64,000 nt of DNA from Cytophagales bacterium. Lineage in GTDB: Bacteria; Bacteroidota; Bacteroidia; Cytophagales; Bernardetiaceae. Shown one piece after another: positions 45,824-55,432 of the stretch; the first letter of the stretch is position 1, and each line of letters begins with the position of its first letter. The stretch covers positions 153,048 to 217,047 of the forward strand of contig JAAFJX010000004.1 of NCBI GenBank assembly GCA_013299045.1, read 5' to 3'. The notes beneath the pieces are model-generated. The model was not told the DNA's origin. It saw only the letters and a program-made list of their open reading frames with translations, and made no database searches. The translations under genes were made by a program, and so were the position numbers.

Positions 45824-45916
45824 AAATAGTCATCTCCTAAAAAGTTGGCATAAGAACAAGTACATCAATTGATTGATATGTTCTTTGCAGACTTTTTAAG
45901 GGACGGCTACTTATTT
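45824..45916. mobile_element. Palindromic miniature inverted-repeat element (MITE)
   Basis: The sequence is an almost complete imperfect palindrome. The left arm runs AGTCATCTCCTAAAAAGT...GCATAAGAACA and the right arm read on the other strand runs AGCCGTCCCTTAAAAAGT...GCAAAGAACA, meeting near ATCAATTGATTGAT. Its ends match the ends of the long inner repeat (AGTCTTCCCTTAAAA), so both probably use one transposase. It encodes nothing. Confidence 0.7.
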
Positions 45917-45962
45917 GTCCTGGTCTGCTGTTTGCTCGGCGCGCAGGGGGTGGCTCATGCTT

Positions 45963-46002
45963 AAACCTTTACAGAGCCTTAAAAACTTTGTAAAGGTTTT
46001 TT
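45963..46002. terminator. Terminator-like hairpin near ribD end
   Basis: AAACCTTTACA (45963-45973) and TGTAAAGGTTT (45989-45999) form a perfect 11-bp stem with a 15-nt loop. The T-run is on the + strand, while the nearby ribD ends on the minus strand, so its role is unclear. Confidence 0.45.
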
Positions 46003-46064
46003 GGTGTGCGCGCAAAGTTTTTGAGGGTATTATTCCTAGAAAGCCTACCTTGATGCGTGCATAA

Positions 46065-47093
46065 TCAGGGCTTAAAATACCTGAAATGACTATCATGCCC
46101 TATTTTTTCAATGTTTGCCTGCCCTGTATTTAAGCCCTTAGGCGCTTCCAAACCCTGCCCAAGTTTTTTGTTTGATACAATGATGCGTGCCTCGTCCCAA
46201 AGATTCCTCTCAATCAGCGCATTGTGAACCGTTAAACCACCCTCTACCAACACAGACCCTATGCCAAGTTGAAGCAATTTCTGAAAAACACCCACCCAAA
46301 AATCTTCATTTAGAATGGAATAATAACCTGCCCTAAATTCCGACTCTAAAGCTTGGTGCATGAACCATACATGAGGATTATTTTTGAGAACATAGTCTGT
46401 AGTTAATCTCAAAAAGCGGTCTAGCACTACAATCTGAGGTTGTTTTTGCTGCCCAAAACGCGCCGTAAGCAGAGGATTATCCGCACGAACCGTACCGCTA
46501 CCAACCAGAATGGCATCTTCTTGTGCCCGCCAGCTATGGACAAGCCGGTTACTCAATGAATTTGAGATAGCTAAAGGCTTGCTGTTGCTTTGGGCTATGA
46601 ATCCATCTGCTGTTTGTGCATATTTCAATACAATGTAAGGTCTTTTTTCTAGCATATTTTTCCAGAACCGTCTATTCTGGAATTTTGCTTCCGCTTCTAA
46701 AAGCCCTTGCATAACCTCTACACCCGCATTTTGGAGTTTGGCTAAGCCCTTGCCTGCCACGATAGGGTTCGGGTCTTTTTGAGCAACGATGAGGCGTTTT
46801 ATTCCTTTTGCGAGCAACAAATCGGCGCAAGGAGGGGTTTTTCCGAAATGGCAGCAAGGTTCGAGTGTTACATAGACTGTTGATTCTGAAAGAATTTTGC
46901 TGTCGTTCAGGTCTTGCAAAGCATAGACTTCTGCATGAGGGCCACCATAATACTTATGCCAGCCTTCGCCTATAATACGACCATCATAAACGACGACACA
47001 ACCCACTAGTGGATTAGGACTTACTTTACCCATTCCTAGCTCTGCTAATTGCATGGCGCGCAGCATGAAGCGCCTATCTAACTCTAGGTTCAT
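46065..47093 (-). CDS. ribD: Bifunctional riboflavin biosynthesis deaminase/reductase RibD
   Basis: A 342-residue enzyme for two riboflavin steps: deamination of the pyrimidine intermediate and reduction of its ribose. The N-terminal cytidine-deaminase-like domain has His53 and Glu55 in PHAEVYAL, and zinc ligands Cys80 and Cys89 in EPCCHFGKTPPCADLL. The C-terminal reductase has LKYAQTADGFIA, DAILVGSGTVRADNP and LVEGGLTVHNALI. Other rib genes are not adjacent. Confidence 0.95.
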   Translation of the reverse strand: MNLELDRRFMLRAMQLAELGMGKVSPNPLVGCVVVYDGRIIGEGWHKYYGGPHAEVYALQDLNDSKILSESTVYVTLEPCCHFGKTPPCADLLLAKGIKRLIVAQKDPNPIVAGKGLAKLQNAGVEVMQGLLEAEAKFQNRRFWKNMLEKRPYIVLKYAQTADGFIAQSNSKPLAISNSLSNRLVHSWRAQEDAILVGSGTVRADNPLLTARFGQQKQPQIVVLDRFLRLTTDYVLKNNPHVWFMHQALESEFRAGYYSILNEDFWVGVFQKLLQLGIGSVLVEGGLTVHNALIERNLWDEARIIVSNKKLGQGLEAPKGLNTGQANIEKIGHDSHFRYFKP

Positions 47094-47244
47094 GCTATTT
47101 TTGATATTTCTTGTAATGTTGCTATTATTTTTCTATTTTGCTTGCAAAAGTCTTACTTTTTTATAAACTTTGGGAGTCCAATGGGTAATTTTTTGATTCA
47201 AAGTTTAACTTAATCCTACTTGCACTTGAAAAAACTCTACGTTT

Positions 47245-50200
47245 ATGATTAAAATTCTACGTATTTTTATAGCCTTACTGCTTAGTTGTTGGGCTTTTAG
47301 TGGTTTTGCACAACAAGAAGACACACAGGTCAGTTTTCTTAAAAATCAAGGGCAGGTACGCGCTCCGAATGGTCGGGTGCAGTCAGAAGTTCTTTACGAA
47401 GTTCGCAATGCGGGTGCTTCTGTCTTTCTGACTACGAATGGCCTCACTTATTATTTTCTTAAACCCGCAGAGTCCAACGAACTGAGTGCTTCTTTGAAGA
47501 ACACTACATTGGATTTTGAATTCAGGCGCGCTGACGTTCAGCTTATTGGCGCTGTTATTAAGCCTGAAAATGTTATAGAAGAAATGGCCGCTGATGCTCC
47601 TACTATCCATTTTTACAGAGGCAACTCCAGTGTTGTTTCGCAAAAGACGGTTTCGCGTCTGGTCGTAAAAGACATTTATCCAAATATAGACTGGGTGCTG
47701 TATGCCGACCCTCATTTTAAAACAGGGTTCAAGCATGACTTTGTGGTGCATGAAGGTGGCGATTACCGTCAGATAAAGCTGCAAACTATTGCACCAGCAG
47801 CTTCGTCTATCGCAACTGACAATACTTTTGGGATAAAAACAGACTTAGGTGGTTTTACTGACAAAGCGCCAGTAGCTTATGCAGATGGTCAGGAAGTTAA
47901 AGTTGTATTAGAACACAAAGAGTCAAGTATCTCTTACCAGATAACTGCACTACCTACTAACACTAAAACGTTGGTGATAGACCCCATCAATTTGGCGTGG
48001 TCTTCTTACGTTGGTGGGAGTGCAGAGGAGGAAGGCACAGCCGTTTATTCTAACGCAACGCATATTTGGATTACAGGCATGAGCAAAAGCATAGACTTTC
48101 CTGTTAGCTCCTTATCGGGGGCCTACTATTCTGGAATACTGACAGGCTCTCAAGATGTATTCGTTGCGCAATTTGATATGCTTGGCAAAATGCTTTGGGC
48201 TACTTATTATGGTGGTTCTGGCTCTGAAATAGGCCAGTCTTTGTACTTTGATGGCACAACACTTTGGCTTACTGGCTGGACGAATAGCATGGATTTTCCC
48301 TGTCAGAACCTGGCTGGCGCATATAACCAAAGCTTGCCAGGCGGAGGTAAAGATGCCTTTTTGTTGGCTTTTGAGGCTTCGGGTGCGAGAAAATGGGCTA
48401 CCTACTATGGTGGTACGGGCGATGAGAGTGGGCAAAGCATTCACCAAAACAGCGCCGGTGTTTGGGTAGGTGGTACAGCCCAAAATGGTATGCCGCTCCA
48501 GACCTTAGCAGGCGCTTATAATCAGCCTTTTTTGGGGGGGATATCCGATGCCTTTTTGTTAAAGTTCAGTATGGCTGGTGTCCGTTTATGGGCTACTTAC
48601 TATGGTGGGCCTGGCACAGATGTATGCAAAGGCATACACAGCGACTTAAACTCTCTCTGGGTTACAGGCTGGACGAACAGTACAAGTTTCCCGCTCCAAA
48701 ACTTATCGGGCGCATACAATCAAGTGGCTGGGGGCTTTACTCAGGACAGCTACGTTCTGAAGTTTAGCAACAGCGGTGTGCGCCAATGGGCTACCTACTA
48801 TGGGGGTTCTGGCCTAGATGCTGGGAACAGTATTTTTTCAGACGGCACTTCTGTTTGGGTAGGTGGTTCTACGGGCAGTACGGACTTTCCAACCCTAAAC
48901 CCTGGCGGTGGGGCTTATTTTCAGGGAGCACCTATGTCTGGCGGCCCCATTTTTGATGGCACAATTCTTAAATTCAGCAGCACAGGCGTAAGGCAATGGG
49001 CTACTTGCTACGGCGGTAGCGGCCACGATGACATCGTCAGCATTAGTAAAGTGGGTGCTTACGTTTGGTTTGGTGGCTTATCGGCAAGCACCAATCTTCC
49101 GCTCCAATCTTTGGCTTGTTCTTATCAGCGAAACTTTTTTGAAGGGACGCAAGACGCATTTTTATTGCGTTTTAACTCCAACACAAACGTCCGCGACTGG
49201 GCTACTTTTTATGGTGGGAATGGCACAGAAACCAACACAGCCATTTGCTCAGATACCAACTATTTGTGGGTTACAGGTGGCACAAGCGGCGCTACTTTCC
49301 CAATTCAGGCTTCGGCAGCAACTGGTGCTTATAATCAAGCAGCCAAGAGCGGTATCAATGATGCTTTCATTAGTAAATTCCCTTACACGGGTGGTGCAGG
49401 CGCTACTTTTTCTATGCTACCGCGTTTGTGTACCTACTCTGCTCCTATTGACTTGAGCTTGTACGTAAGCCCAACAGGAGGCACGTTTTCGGGTACAGGT
49501 GTTACAGGAGGCCACTTTTTTGACCCCTCTGTATCGGGTGCTGGCTCATTTCCAATCATTTATTCTTATAGCGGTGGGGCTTGCTCAGACGTAGTTACAC
49601 AAGTGGCCGTTGTCAGTACAACACCAGCTGTAACAGGCGGTACTCTGACGGTCTGCTCTACAATGGGTCTGGTGGATTTGCGCCCGCATACAAGCCCGGC
49701 AGGCGGCACGTTTTCAGGTGTGGGCGTGGTGGGCGGTCATTGGTTAGATGCTAGCAGCCCAGGCCCTTCCACACCGCGTATATTGACTTATACCTACACC
49801 AATCCTAGCACTGGTTGTTATGGAACGAGCAGCTTGTTTGTATTCATTGTCCCAGGCCCTACGGCTAATTTAGATTCCCTGCCTTCGGTGTGCGTGGGTA
49901 GCCCAGTTTTGAGTTTGTTACCATATTCTTCACCGGCTGGTGGTACGTTTTATGGCACTGGCGTTTCCGGGACAAGTTTCAGCCCAGCAACTGCGGGTAT
50001 AGGCTCGCACACCATTTCATACATAGTAGGTGGTGGTGGTTGTTATGACACAGCCACTCGCGTTATTAGCGTTATGCCGAGTGTGTCGGTGGTCGCTACA
50101 AGTATGCCTTCTGTATGCGTAGGCAGTGCCCCTATAGACTTAACGCTTTATGTTTCGCCTCCGGGTGGCACGTTCTCAGGTGCTGGAGTGAGTGGTACAA

Positions 50201-52452
50201 CATTTAATCCGATAACAGCAGGCTCTTTCCCTGTTTTTTACACTGTTACTAGCGCTTGTGGAAGCGGAATTGCTACTTTGCTAGTAACCGTAAAGCCCAA
50301 ACCGAGTGTGTTTGCGGGCGTTATAACTGCTTGCTCTAATTGGAATCCAATAGATTTAAGACCTTATGGAGTTCCGACAGGTGGTATCTTTGCTGGTTTA
50401 GGCGTGAGCGGGCATTTCTTTGACCCCTCTAGCCCTGGCCCTACTACGCCGCGTACACTCACCTACACTTACACCGACCCTGCAACAGGTTGCTCTAATA
50501 CAGCGAACTTACTGGTATACATCGTAGCAGGCCCCGAGGCCGTTATTTCACCTCTACCCGCGATTTGCTTAGGCTCACCTCCGTTTAGCTTATTGCCTTA
50601 TGGCACACCCGTTGGCGGCACATTTTCAGGGGCGGGCGTTGTAGGCTCTACATTTAATCCTGCTACAGCTGGCTTGGGTGTACATACAATTCGCTACATT
50701 ACCTCTGGCACCTGTGCAGATACAGCTTACAGCAGCATTACAGTAGGAACAGGGGTCAGTATAGCAACTACCACGCCGCCCACGCTCTGCCTTAGCAGTA
50801 CTCCTTTGAATTTGAATACTTTTGTAACTCCCTTAGGAGGAGTTTTTAGTGGAACTGGTGTAAGCGGCAGTACTTTTAATCCTGCTATGAGTGGTGTTGG
50901 TACATTCACCGTTACATACACCTATACCTCGCCCGGAGGCTGTACAGGCAGCGCCGCTTTGACGATTACTGTAAACCCTTCTCCAACCGTTACTGTAACA
51001 GCTCCTTTTCCGTTGCGCATCTGCCAAAATGCACCGCCGATTAGCTTGCTCTCCTACGTTAGCCCAAACACAGGAACTTTCTTTGGCTCTACGGGTTTAG
51101 TAGGTACAGACTTTGACCCTTCACTTGTGCCGCCAGGCATTTACACGATTGCCTACAATTATACGGATTGTGTAACAGGCTGTACGGCTTCGGCTGGCAT
51201 CATCATACAAGTTATGCCCCTGCCAACAGTAACAATGAGTGCCTTGCCGCGTATGTGTGCTTTCAATCCGCCATTGAACTTGACGAGTTTCGCTACTCCT
51301 ACGGGCGGTACGTTCTCGGGCATTGGGGTAACTGGTGGGCACGTCTTTGACCCAGTCTTGGCAGGTAGTGGCACACATAGCATTACCTACACTTACACCG
51401 ACCCCGCCACGGGTTGTTCTAAGTCTGTTAGGCGCAACATAACAGTAGGCGCTTCTGGTGGCGCTACTTTTGGCCCTCTGCCTGATGTGTGCGTCAATTC
51501 AGCAGCATTTGACTTATCGCTTTATACGAGTGTGGACGTAGGTGCATTTTCAGGCCCAGGCGTTAGCGGCAGTACTTTTAACCCTGGTGTAGCAGGTGTG
51601 GGTACACATACCTTAACCTACGTTTTGCCAGGCTCCTCTTGCTTGTTGGGCTGCGGCGATACCCTTCGTGCACGTATCAACGTAAAACCTGTTCCTAACG
51701 TCCCTTGGATAAGTGGCGCTACGTTTGTTTGCAGAGGCCAAATAGGTACTTTTGTGGCTGGCGGCTCTGTACCCAGCGCTACTTACGAGTGGTTTACTAC
51801 ACCTACAGGGGGCTCGCCAATCCATGCAGGTGCTGTTTATGTAACTCCACCTCAGCTGATTTCTGGTGTGGTTGTTATTTGGGCACAAGCCACTTTGAAT
51901 GGATGTAGTAGCCCACGTGTGCCTTTCTGTTACGTCGTGAGGCCGTGTAGCAATACGTTCAAAACACGCATAGCCTACAGAGCAAGCGGCACCGAAGACG
52001 TTAATCTTGTGGCGCAGGGCACTATGAAAGGCAAAATTCAATACATTTGGTTGCTGAACGGCGACACACTCAAGAGCCAAACCAGAGGCACACTAAGCGT
52101 GAATAAAAGTGGTTATTATCAAGTACTGACAACCGATGAGAGTGGTGAGGTGGCTGTGAGTGAGTCGTTTGAGGTACAAATTGGCGAAACAGAGAGGCAT
52201 GATGGCGCAATTCTCTATCCAAATCCTAACAGAGGCCAATTTACGGTGGAATACCATAAGCCAGACCTTAAAGGTCAAGTAAAAATTAGTATCTGGGATT
52301 TGAGCGGCAGAGCCGTGCATACGCAAAGCGCAGAAGCTAGCGGTGGGCAGTTGTCAGTGCCTGTTCAAGTAGGTTTTCTTTCGGCAGGCACTTATACGCT
52401 TCTCATTGAAACTGAAGGGCTTTGGCTGGTAGAGAAGTATGTAAAACAGTAA
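47245..52452 (+). CDS. Giant T9SS-secreted SBBP-repeat and Cys-paired repeat protein
   Basis: A 1735-residue exported surface or secreted protein. A signal peptide (about 1-22) precedes a domain like DUF7948 (VSFLKNQGQ start, KDIYPNIDWVLY). About eight SBBP-type repeats follow (about 245-715; WATYYGGSG...VWVTGWTNSTDFP...GAYNQ). Then come ten repeats of about 75 residues (about 730-1480), each built around GGTFSGTGVSG and FNP with one Cys early and one late, which probably form disulfides. An Ig-like part ends in a type A T9SS sorting domain (YPNPNRGQFTVEY...GTYTLLI, last 75 residues). The likely role is adhesion or surface structure. Confidence 0.9.
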   Translation: MIKILRIFIALLLSCWAFSGFAQQEDTQVSFLKNQGQVRAPNGRVQSEVLYEVRNAGASVFLTTNGLTYYFLKPAESNELSASLKNTTLDFEFRRADVQLIGAVIKPENVIEEMAADAPTIHFYRGNSSVVSQKTVSRLVVKDIYPNIDWVLYADPHFKTGFKHDFVVHEGGDYRQIKLQTIAPAASSIATDNTFGIKTDLGGFTDKAPVAYADGQEVKVVLEHKESSISYQITALPTNTKTLVIDPINLAWSSYVGGSAEEEGTAVYSNATHIWITGMSKSIDFPVSSLSGAYYSGILTGSQDVFVAQFDMLGKMLWATYYGGSGSEIGQSLYFDGTTLWLTGWTNSMDFPCQNLAGAYNQSLPGGGKDAFLLAFEASGARKWATYYGGTGDESGQSIHQNSAGVWVGGTAQNGMPLQTLAGAYNQPFLGGISDAFLLKFSMAGVRLWATYYGGPGTDVCKGIHSDLNSLWVTGWTNSTSFPLQNLSGAYNQVAGGFTQDSYVLKFSNSGVRQWATYYGGSGLDAGNSIFSDGTSVWVGGSTGSTDFPTLNPGGGAYFQGAPMSGGPIFDGTILKFSSTGVRQWATCYGGSGHDDIVSISKVGAYVWFGGLSASTNLPLQSLACSYQRNFFEGTQDAFLLRFNSNTNVRDWATFYGGNGTETNTAICSDTNYLWVTGGTSGATFPIQASAATGAYNQAAKSGINDAFISKFPYTGGAGATFSMLPRLCTYSAPIDLSLYVSPTGGTFSGTGVTGGHFFDPSVSGAGSFPIIYSYSGGACSDVVTQVAVVSTTPAVTGGTLTVCSTMGLVDLRPHTSPAGGTFSGVGVVGGHWLDASSPGPSTPRILTYTYTNPSTGCYGTSSLFVFIVPGPTANLDSLPSVCVGSPVLSLLPYSSPAGGTFYGTGVSGTSFSPATAGIGSHTISYIVGGGGCYDTATRVISVMPSVSVVATSMPSVCVGSAPIDLTLYVSPPGGTFSGAGVSGTTFNPITAGSFPVFYTVTSACGSGIATLLVTVKPKPSVFAGVITACSNWNPIDLRPYGVPTGGIFAGLGVSGHFFDPSSPGPTTPRTLTYTYTDPATGCSNTANLLVYIVAGPEAVISPLPAICLGSPPFSLLPYGTPVGGTFSGAGVVGSTFNPATAGLGVHTIRYITSGTCADTAYSSITVGTGVSIATTTPPTLCLSSTPLNLNTFVTPLGGVFSGTGVSGSTFNPAMSGVGTFTVTYTYTSPGGCTGSAALTITVNPSPTVTVTAPFPLRICQNAPPISLLSYVSPNTGTFFGSTGLVGTDFDPSLVPPGIYTIAYNYTDCVTGCTASAGIIIQVMPLPTVTMSALPRMCAFNPPLNLTSFATPTGGTFSGIGVTGGHVFDPVLAGSGTHSITYTYTDPATGCSKSVRRNITVGASGGATFGPLPDVCVNSAAFDLSLYTSVDVGAFSGPGVSGSTFNPGVAGVGTHTLTYVLPGSSCLLGCGDTLRARINVKPVPNVPWISGATFVCRGQIGTFVAGGSVPSATYEWFTTPTGGSPIHAGAVYVTPPQLISGVVVIWAQATLNGCSSPRVPFCYVVRPCSNTFKTRIAYRASGTEDVNLVAQGTMKGKIQYIWLLNGDTLKSQTRGTLSVNKSGYYQVLTTDESGEVAVSESFEVQIGETERHDGAILYPNPNRGQFTVEYHKPDLKGQVKISIWDLSGRAVHTQSAEASGGQLSVPVQVGFLSAGTYTLLIETEGLWLVEKYVKQ

Positions 52453-52496
52453 AAGGCAACTGTAGAGAAAATTAAAAATTAAGGTTAATCATTATT

Positions 52497-52535
52497 TATA
52501 GCGGAGTTCGGTTCAGCGCATCGGACTCCGCTATA
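52497..52535 (+). terminator. Hairpin after the giant secreted-protein gene
   Basis: TATAGCGGAGT (52497-52507) and ACTCCGCTATA (52525-52535) form a perfect 11-bp stem. No T-run follows, so termination is uncertain. It could also be a small palindromic repeat. Confidence 0.4.
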
Positions 52536-52726
52536 ACATTGTGGTAAGCGAAGGCAGCCTTCCTTTAAGCACAGAACGACCTTTTTGCCTGCTTGGTTTT
52601 ATGCCTACAAATTAGCTTTTCTGAAAAAGAGCGATTAAATATAAGAGAAATAAATTTGGAAATCAAAAATATATTCAAGAACTTTGCGGTCTGATTCTCA
52701 AATTTGGCTTTTAGAAGTCTGTAAAT

Positions 52727-54883
52727 ATGGCAATTGTCAATAAGATACGTAATCGTGCAGGACTAGCTATTGGTGTTATCGCCGTGGCTATGGGCTTGTT
52801 TATTGTAGGTTCTGACCTCATTAATCCCTCTTCTATTTTCTCTAACGAGCAGATTATAGGTACTCTTGACGGTGAGGATATTACTCGCAATCGTTTTGCC
52901 GAAGAATATGAGGAGTTTAAGGCAGAAATGAAAGTGGTCAATAATGTGGATATTAGTGAGCGTGAAGCTGTTTTCGCTCGTGGTCGTGCATGGGAACGCC
53001 TCGTCCAAGAGTACATTCTTGACAAAGAATACAAAAAACTTGGTATAGAGGTTACTCAGCAAGAGTTGGTGGATATGGTTCAGGGCAACAACATTGTTCC
53101 TGAATTGGCCTCAATTTTTACCAATAAATCCACAGGACAAGTGGATAAAAACAAAGCCATTGAGTTTATACAAAATTTGCAAAAAGCAGCTCCAGAAGAC
53201 CGTATGTCATTTTTGGCATTTGAGCAGACGCTCAAGCCACGCCGTTTGTTGGAAAAATATACCAATCTGCTTCGTATGACTACCTTCGTTACGAACGCTG
53301 AAGCTCGCAGCCGCTTTGATGCTCAGAACAACAAATACAATTTCAACTACATGGTGGTTAATTATGCTACTATCAGCGATTCTACCATTAAGGTTTCAGA
53401 CGAAGAGCTTAAAGCCTATTATGATAAGAATAAACACCGTTTCAAAGACAAGGCTGCTGTTTCGCTAGATTACTTGGTATTTGATGTCAAGCCTTCTGCC
53501 TTGGATTCCAATGATGTTAGAAAGGAACTTAATAATTTGGCTACAGCTTTCAAAAGCGCTGAGAATGATTCTGCTTTTGTAAATCAAAATTCTGATGTAA
53601 CGGCAGGCTCTAATGTTAAGCCATTCATTTTAGCACGCCCTCAGGAGCTGCCCGACTTGCTCAAGAAAATGAAAACAGATAGCCTGAATGTTGGCGATGT
53701 TATCGGGCCTTTTGCAGAAGGAGATAATATGCAGATATATAAGTATTTAGGAAAAAAGCAAGATTCTGTTTACTCCATGAGAGCGAAGCACATTCTTATT
53801 AAAGTTGATGACTCCGATACCACTAAAAGTAAAGAGGTGCGCAAGGCAGAAGCTCGTAAGAAAGCACAAGACATACTTGACCGCGTGAAACGTGGCGAAT
53901 CTTTCAGTTCTTTGGCATCGCAGTATGGGTCAGACGGTACACGCAACGTTGGTGGAGATTTGGGTTGGTTTAGCGAAAAAGCTATGGTTGCACCATTTGA
54001 AAAAGCTGTTATGGGTGCGAGCAGCCGTCAATTATTACCGAGCTTGGTAGAAACAGATTTTGGTTTTCACGTTGTAGAGGTTACTGAGCCAAAGCAAAAG
54101 ACGCTTATGTCTTACGCTTGTGTTAGTCGCAAATTTATAGCCTCTAGTGCTACACGAGATGCTATCTATCAACGTGCTGGCGCTTTTGTAAATACTGAAA
54201 ATGTTAAAGCCTTTACGGATTTGCTTTCAAAAGAAAAAGACATGATGCTCTTACAGGCCAATACTGTTAAACGTTCCGCTGCAAATTTGAACAATATTTA
54301 TGGGCCTGCTGTACGCGATATTATTCTCTGGGGCTTTAATAAGGAAACTAACAAAGGCGATGTGTCAGATGTATTTGAGCTTGAAGACAAGTATATAGTG
54401 GCACTTTTAAGAGAAAAATATGACCTTGAAGAAGGCGAGATAGCACCACTTGAGCGCGTTAAGGAGGACATTCTGCCAGAAGTTCGTAAAGAGTTGAAAG
54501 CAAAAATGATTATGGACAAACTCAATAAGTTGCCCAAGGGCTCTGCCGAGTCTATGGCTAAGGCTTATGGCAAAGATGCTTTCTACAACAACGCGGCTGC
54601 ATTTTCCTTTGGTACTTACACACTAACAGGCGCTGGTTTTTCGCCAAGGGCTATTGGTAAGTTAGGTGCTATGAAAGATGGGGAAAAAACAGGCTTTTTT
54701 ATAGACGAGAACGCTGTTTGTATGATAGAGCTGGTAAAAGTGGATAAAGCAGCAGAAGTTGCGGATTACAATCAGTTTAAATTACAAGTGCAGCAAGACC
54801 GAACCAATACACTCAATACAGATATTTTCAGGGCATTGCAGCACATCACCAAATCTAAAAACTACATAGACAATTACTACTAG
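52727..54883 (+). CDS. PpiD-like membrane-anchored peptidyl-prolyl isomerase
   Basis: A 718-residue envelope foldase. One N-terminal membrane helix (about 11-32; AIGVIAVAMGLFIVGSD) anchors a SurA/PpiD-like chaperone region (ITRNRFAEEYEEFKAEM). A parvulin (PPIC) domain at about 348-450 has MRAKHILIKVDD, GSDGTRNVGGDLGWFSE and ETDFGFHVVEV. A long helical C-terminal part follows. The role is assistance in folding of exported outer-membrane proteins. Confidence 0.92.
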   Translation: MAIVNKIRNRAGLAIGVIAVAMGLFIVGSDLINPSSIFSNEQIIGTLDGEDITRNRFAEEYEEFKAEMKVVNNVDISEREAVFARGRAWERLVQEYILDKEYKKLGIEVTQQELVDMVQGNNIVPELASIFTNKSTGQVDKNKAIEFIQNLQKAAPEDRMSFLAFEQTLKPRRLLEKYTNLLRMTTFVTNAEARSRFDAQNNKYNFNYMVVNYATISDSTIKVSDEELKAYYDKNKHRFKDKAAVSLDYLVFDVKPSALDSNDVRKELNNLATAFKSAENDSAFVNQNSDVTAGSNVKPFILARPQELPDLLKKMKTDSLNVGDVIGPFAEGDNMQIYKYLGKKQDSVYSMRAKHILIKVDDSDTTKSKEVRKAEARKKAQDILDRVKRGESFSSLASQYGSDGTRNVGGDLGWFSEKAMVAPFEKAVMGASSRQLLPSLVETDFGFHVVEVTEPKQKTLMSYACVSRKFIASSATRDAIYQRAGAFVNTENVKAFTDLLSKEKDMMLLQANTVKRSAANLNNIYGPAVRDIILWGFNKETNKGDVSDVFELEDKYIVALLREKYDLEEGEIAPLERVKEDILPEVRKELKAKMIMDKLNKLPKGSAESMAKAYGKDAFYNNAAAFSFGTYTLTGAGFSPRAIGKLGAMKDGEKTGFFIDENAVCMIELVKVDKAAEVADYNQFKLQVQQDRTNTLNTDIFRALQHITKSKNYIDNYY

Positions 54884-54933
54884 GTAGTAAGCAGCCCAAT
54901 CTGTAAGTTTTGGCTGCTCTCATAATAGATTTA

Positions 54934-54970
54934 ACAAAAAGGCGCTCATTTCAAATGGTCGCCTTTTTGT
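54934..54970. terminator. Bidirectional terminator between ppiD-like and RimB-like genes
   Basis: ACAAAAAGGCG (54934-54944) and CGCCTTTTTGT (54960-54970) form an 11-bp stem, with an inner CATTT/AAATG pairing in the loop. T-runs lie on both strands, as expected between two convergent genes. Confidence 0.8.
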
Positions 54971-54973
54971 TGT

Positions 54974-55429
54974 TTAGTCTATTTTCGTATCAGTTGATGA
55001 CTTACTTGCTAACAAAAATTCACGACTTACGTCCACCCAAAAGCGCTTTTTAAGTATTTTACGACCAATGAGCACCGTAAAACGCATATCGCTGCGGTCT
55101 GCAAAGCTAATAGAGCCTTTGATACGCTTTGCTCCTACCACAATAGAGGTTCTGAGCGTAAATCGTGAGCTAACTTTACCGTTTGAGCTTTTTACCTTTC
55201 GTTGGCTGAAACTCTCAAATCTTATTACAGCACTATCTTGTTCTAGCTGCACCTCTAAAATCTCTAGTCCATTTAGGTTTTTACTCACCGAAGCCTTATA
55301 GCAATGTATGGCAGTACTATATGCGCCTGTATCTATTTTTGCCACTAAGTCATACAAGCCTAACTGAGGAAAACTGACCAGTTCATTACGGCCAATGACT
55401 TGAATTTTTGATGGTATAGAATGACTCAT
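54974..55429 (-). CDS. RimB/retropepsin-like peptidase (ATP-dependent zinc protease family)
   Basis: A 151-residue single-domain protein. IGRNELVSFPQLGLYDLVAKIDTGAYSTA matches the family often found next to RimK glutamate ligases, with an aspartic-protease-like DTGA motif. FTVLIGRKILKKRFWVDVS is the conserved end. No rimK gene is adjacent. The stop of queE lies 3 bp upstream, so they share a transcript. Confidence 0.85.
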   Translation of the reverse strand: MSHSIPSKIQVIGRNELVSFPQLGLYDLVAKIDTGAYSTAIHCYKASVSKNLNGLEILEVQLEQDSAVIRFESFSQRKVKSSNGKVSSRFTLRTSIVVGAKRIKGSISFADRSDMRFTVLIGRKILKKRFWVDVSREFLLASKSSTDTKID

Positions 55430-55432
55430 CAG

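Larger units (their letters stand above)
45722..46064. other. Intergenic region with a miniature element
   Basis: A 343-bp gap between two minus-strand genes. It holds a 93-bp palindromic miniature element (45824-45916) and a terminator-like hairpin (45963-46002), both listed separately. A 61-codon minus frame at 45911-46096 overlaps the ribD end and looks non-coding. Confidence 0.6.

Noticed and set aside
45911..46096. 61-codon minus frame downstream of ribD
   Set aside because: It overlaps ribD and a miniature element end, and has no recognisable protein features.
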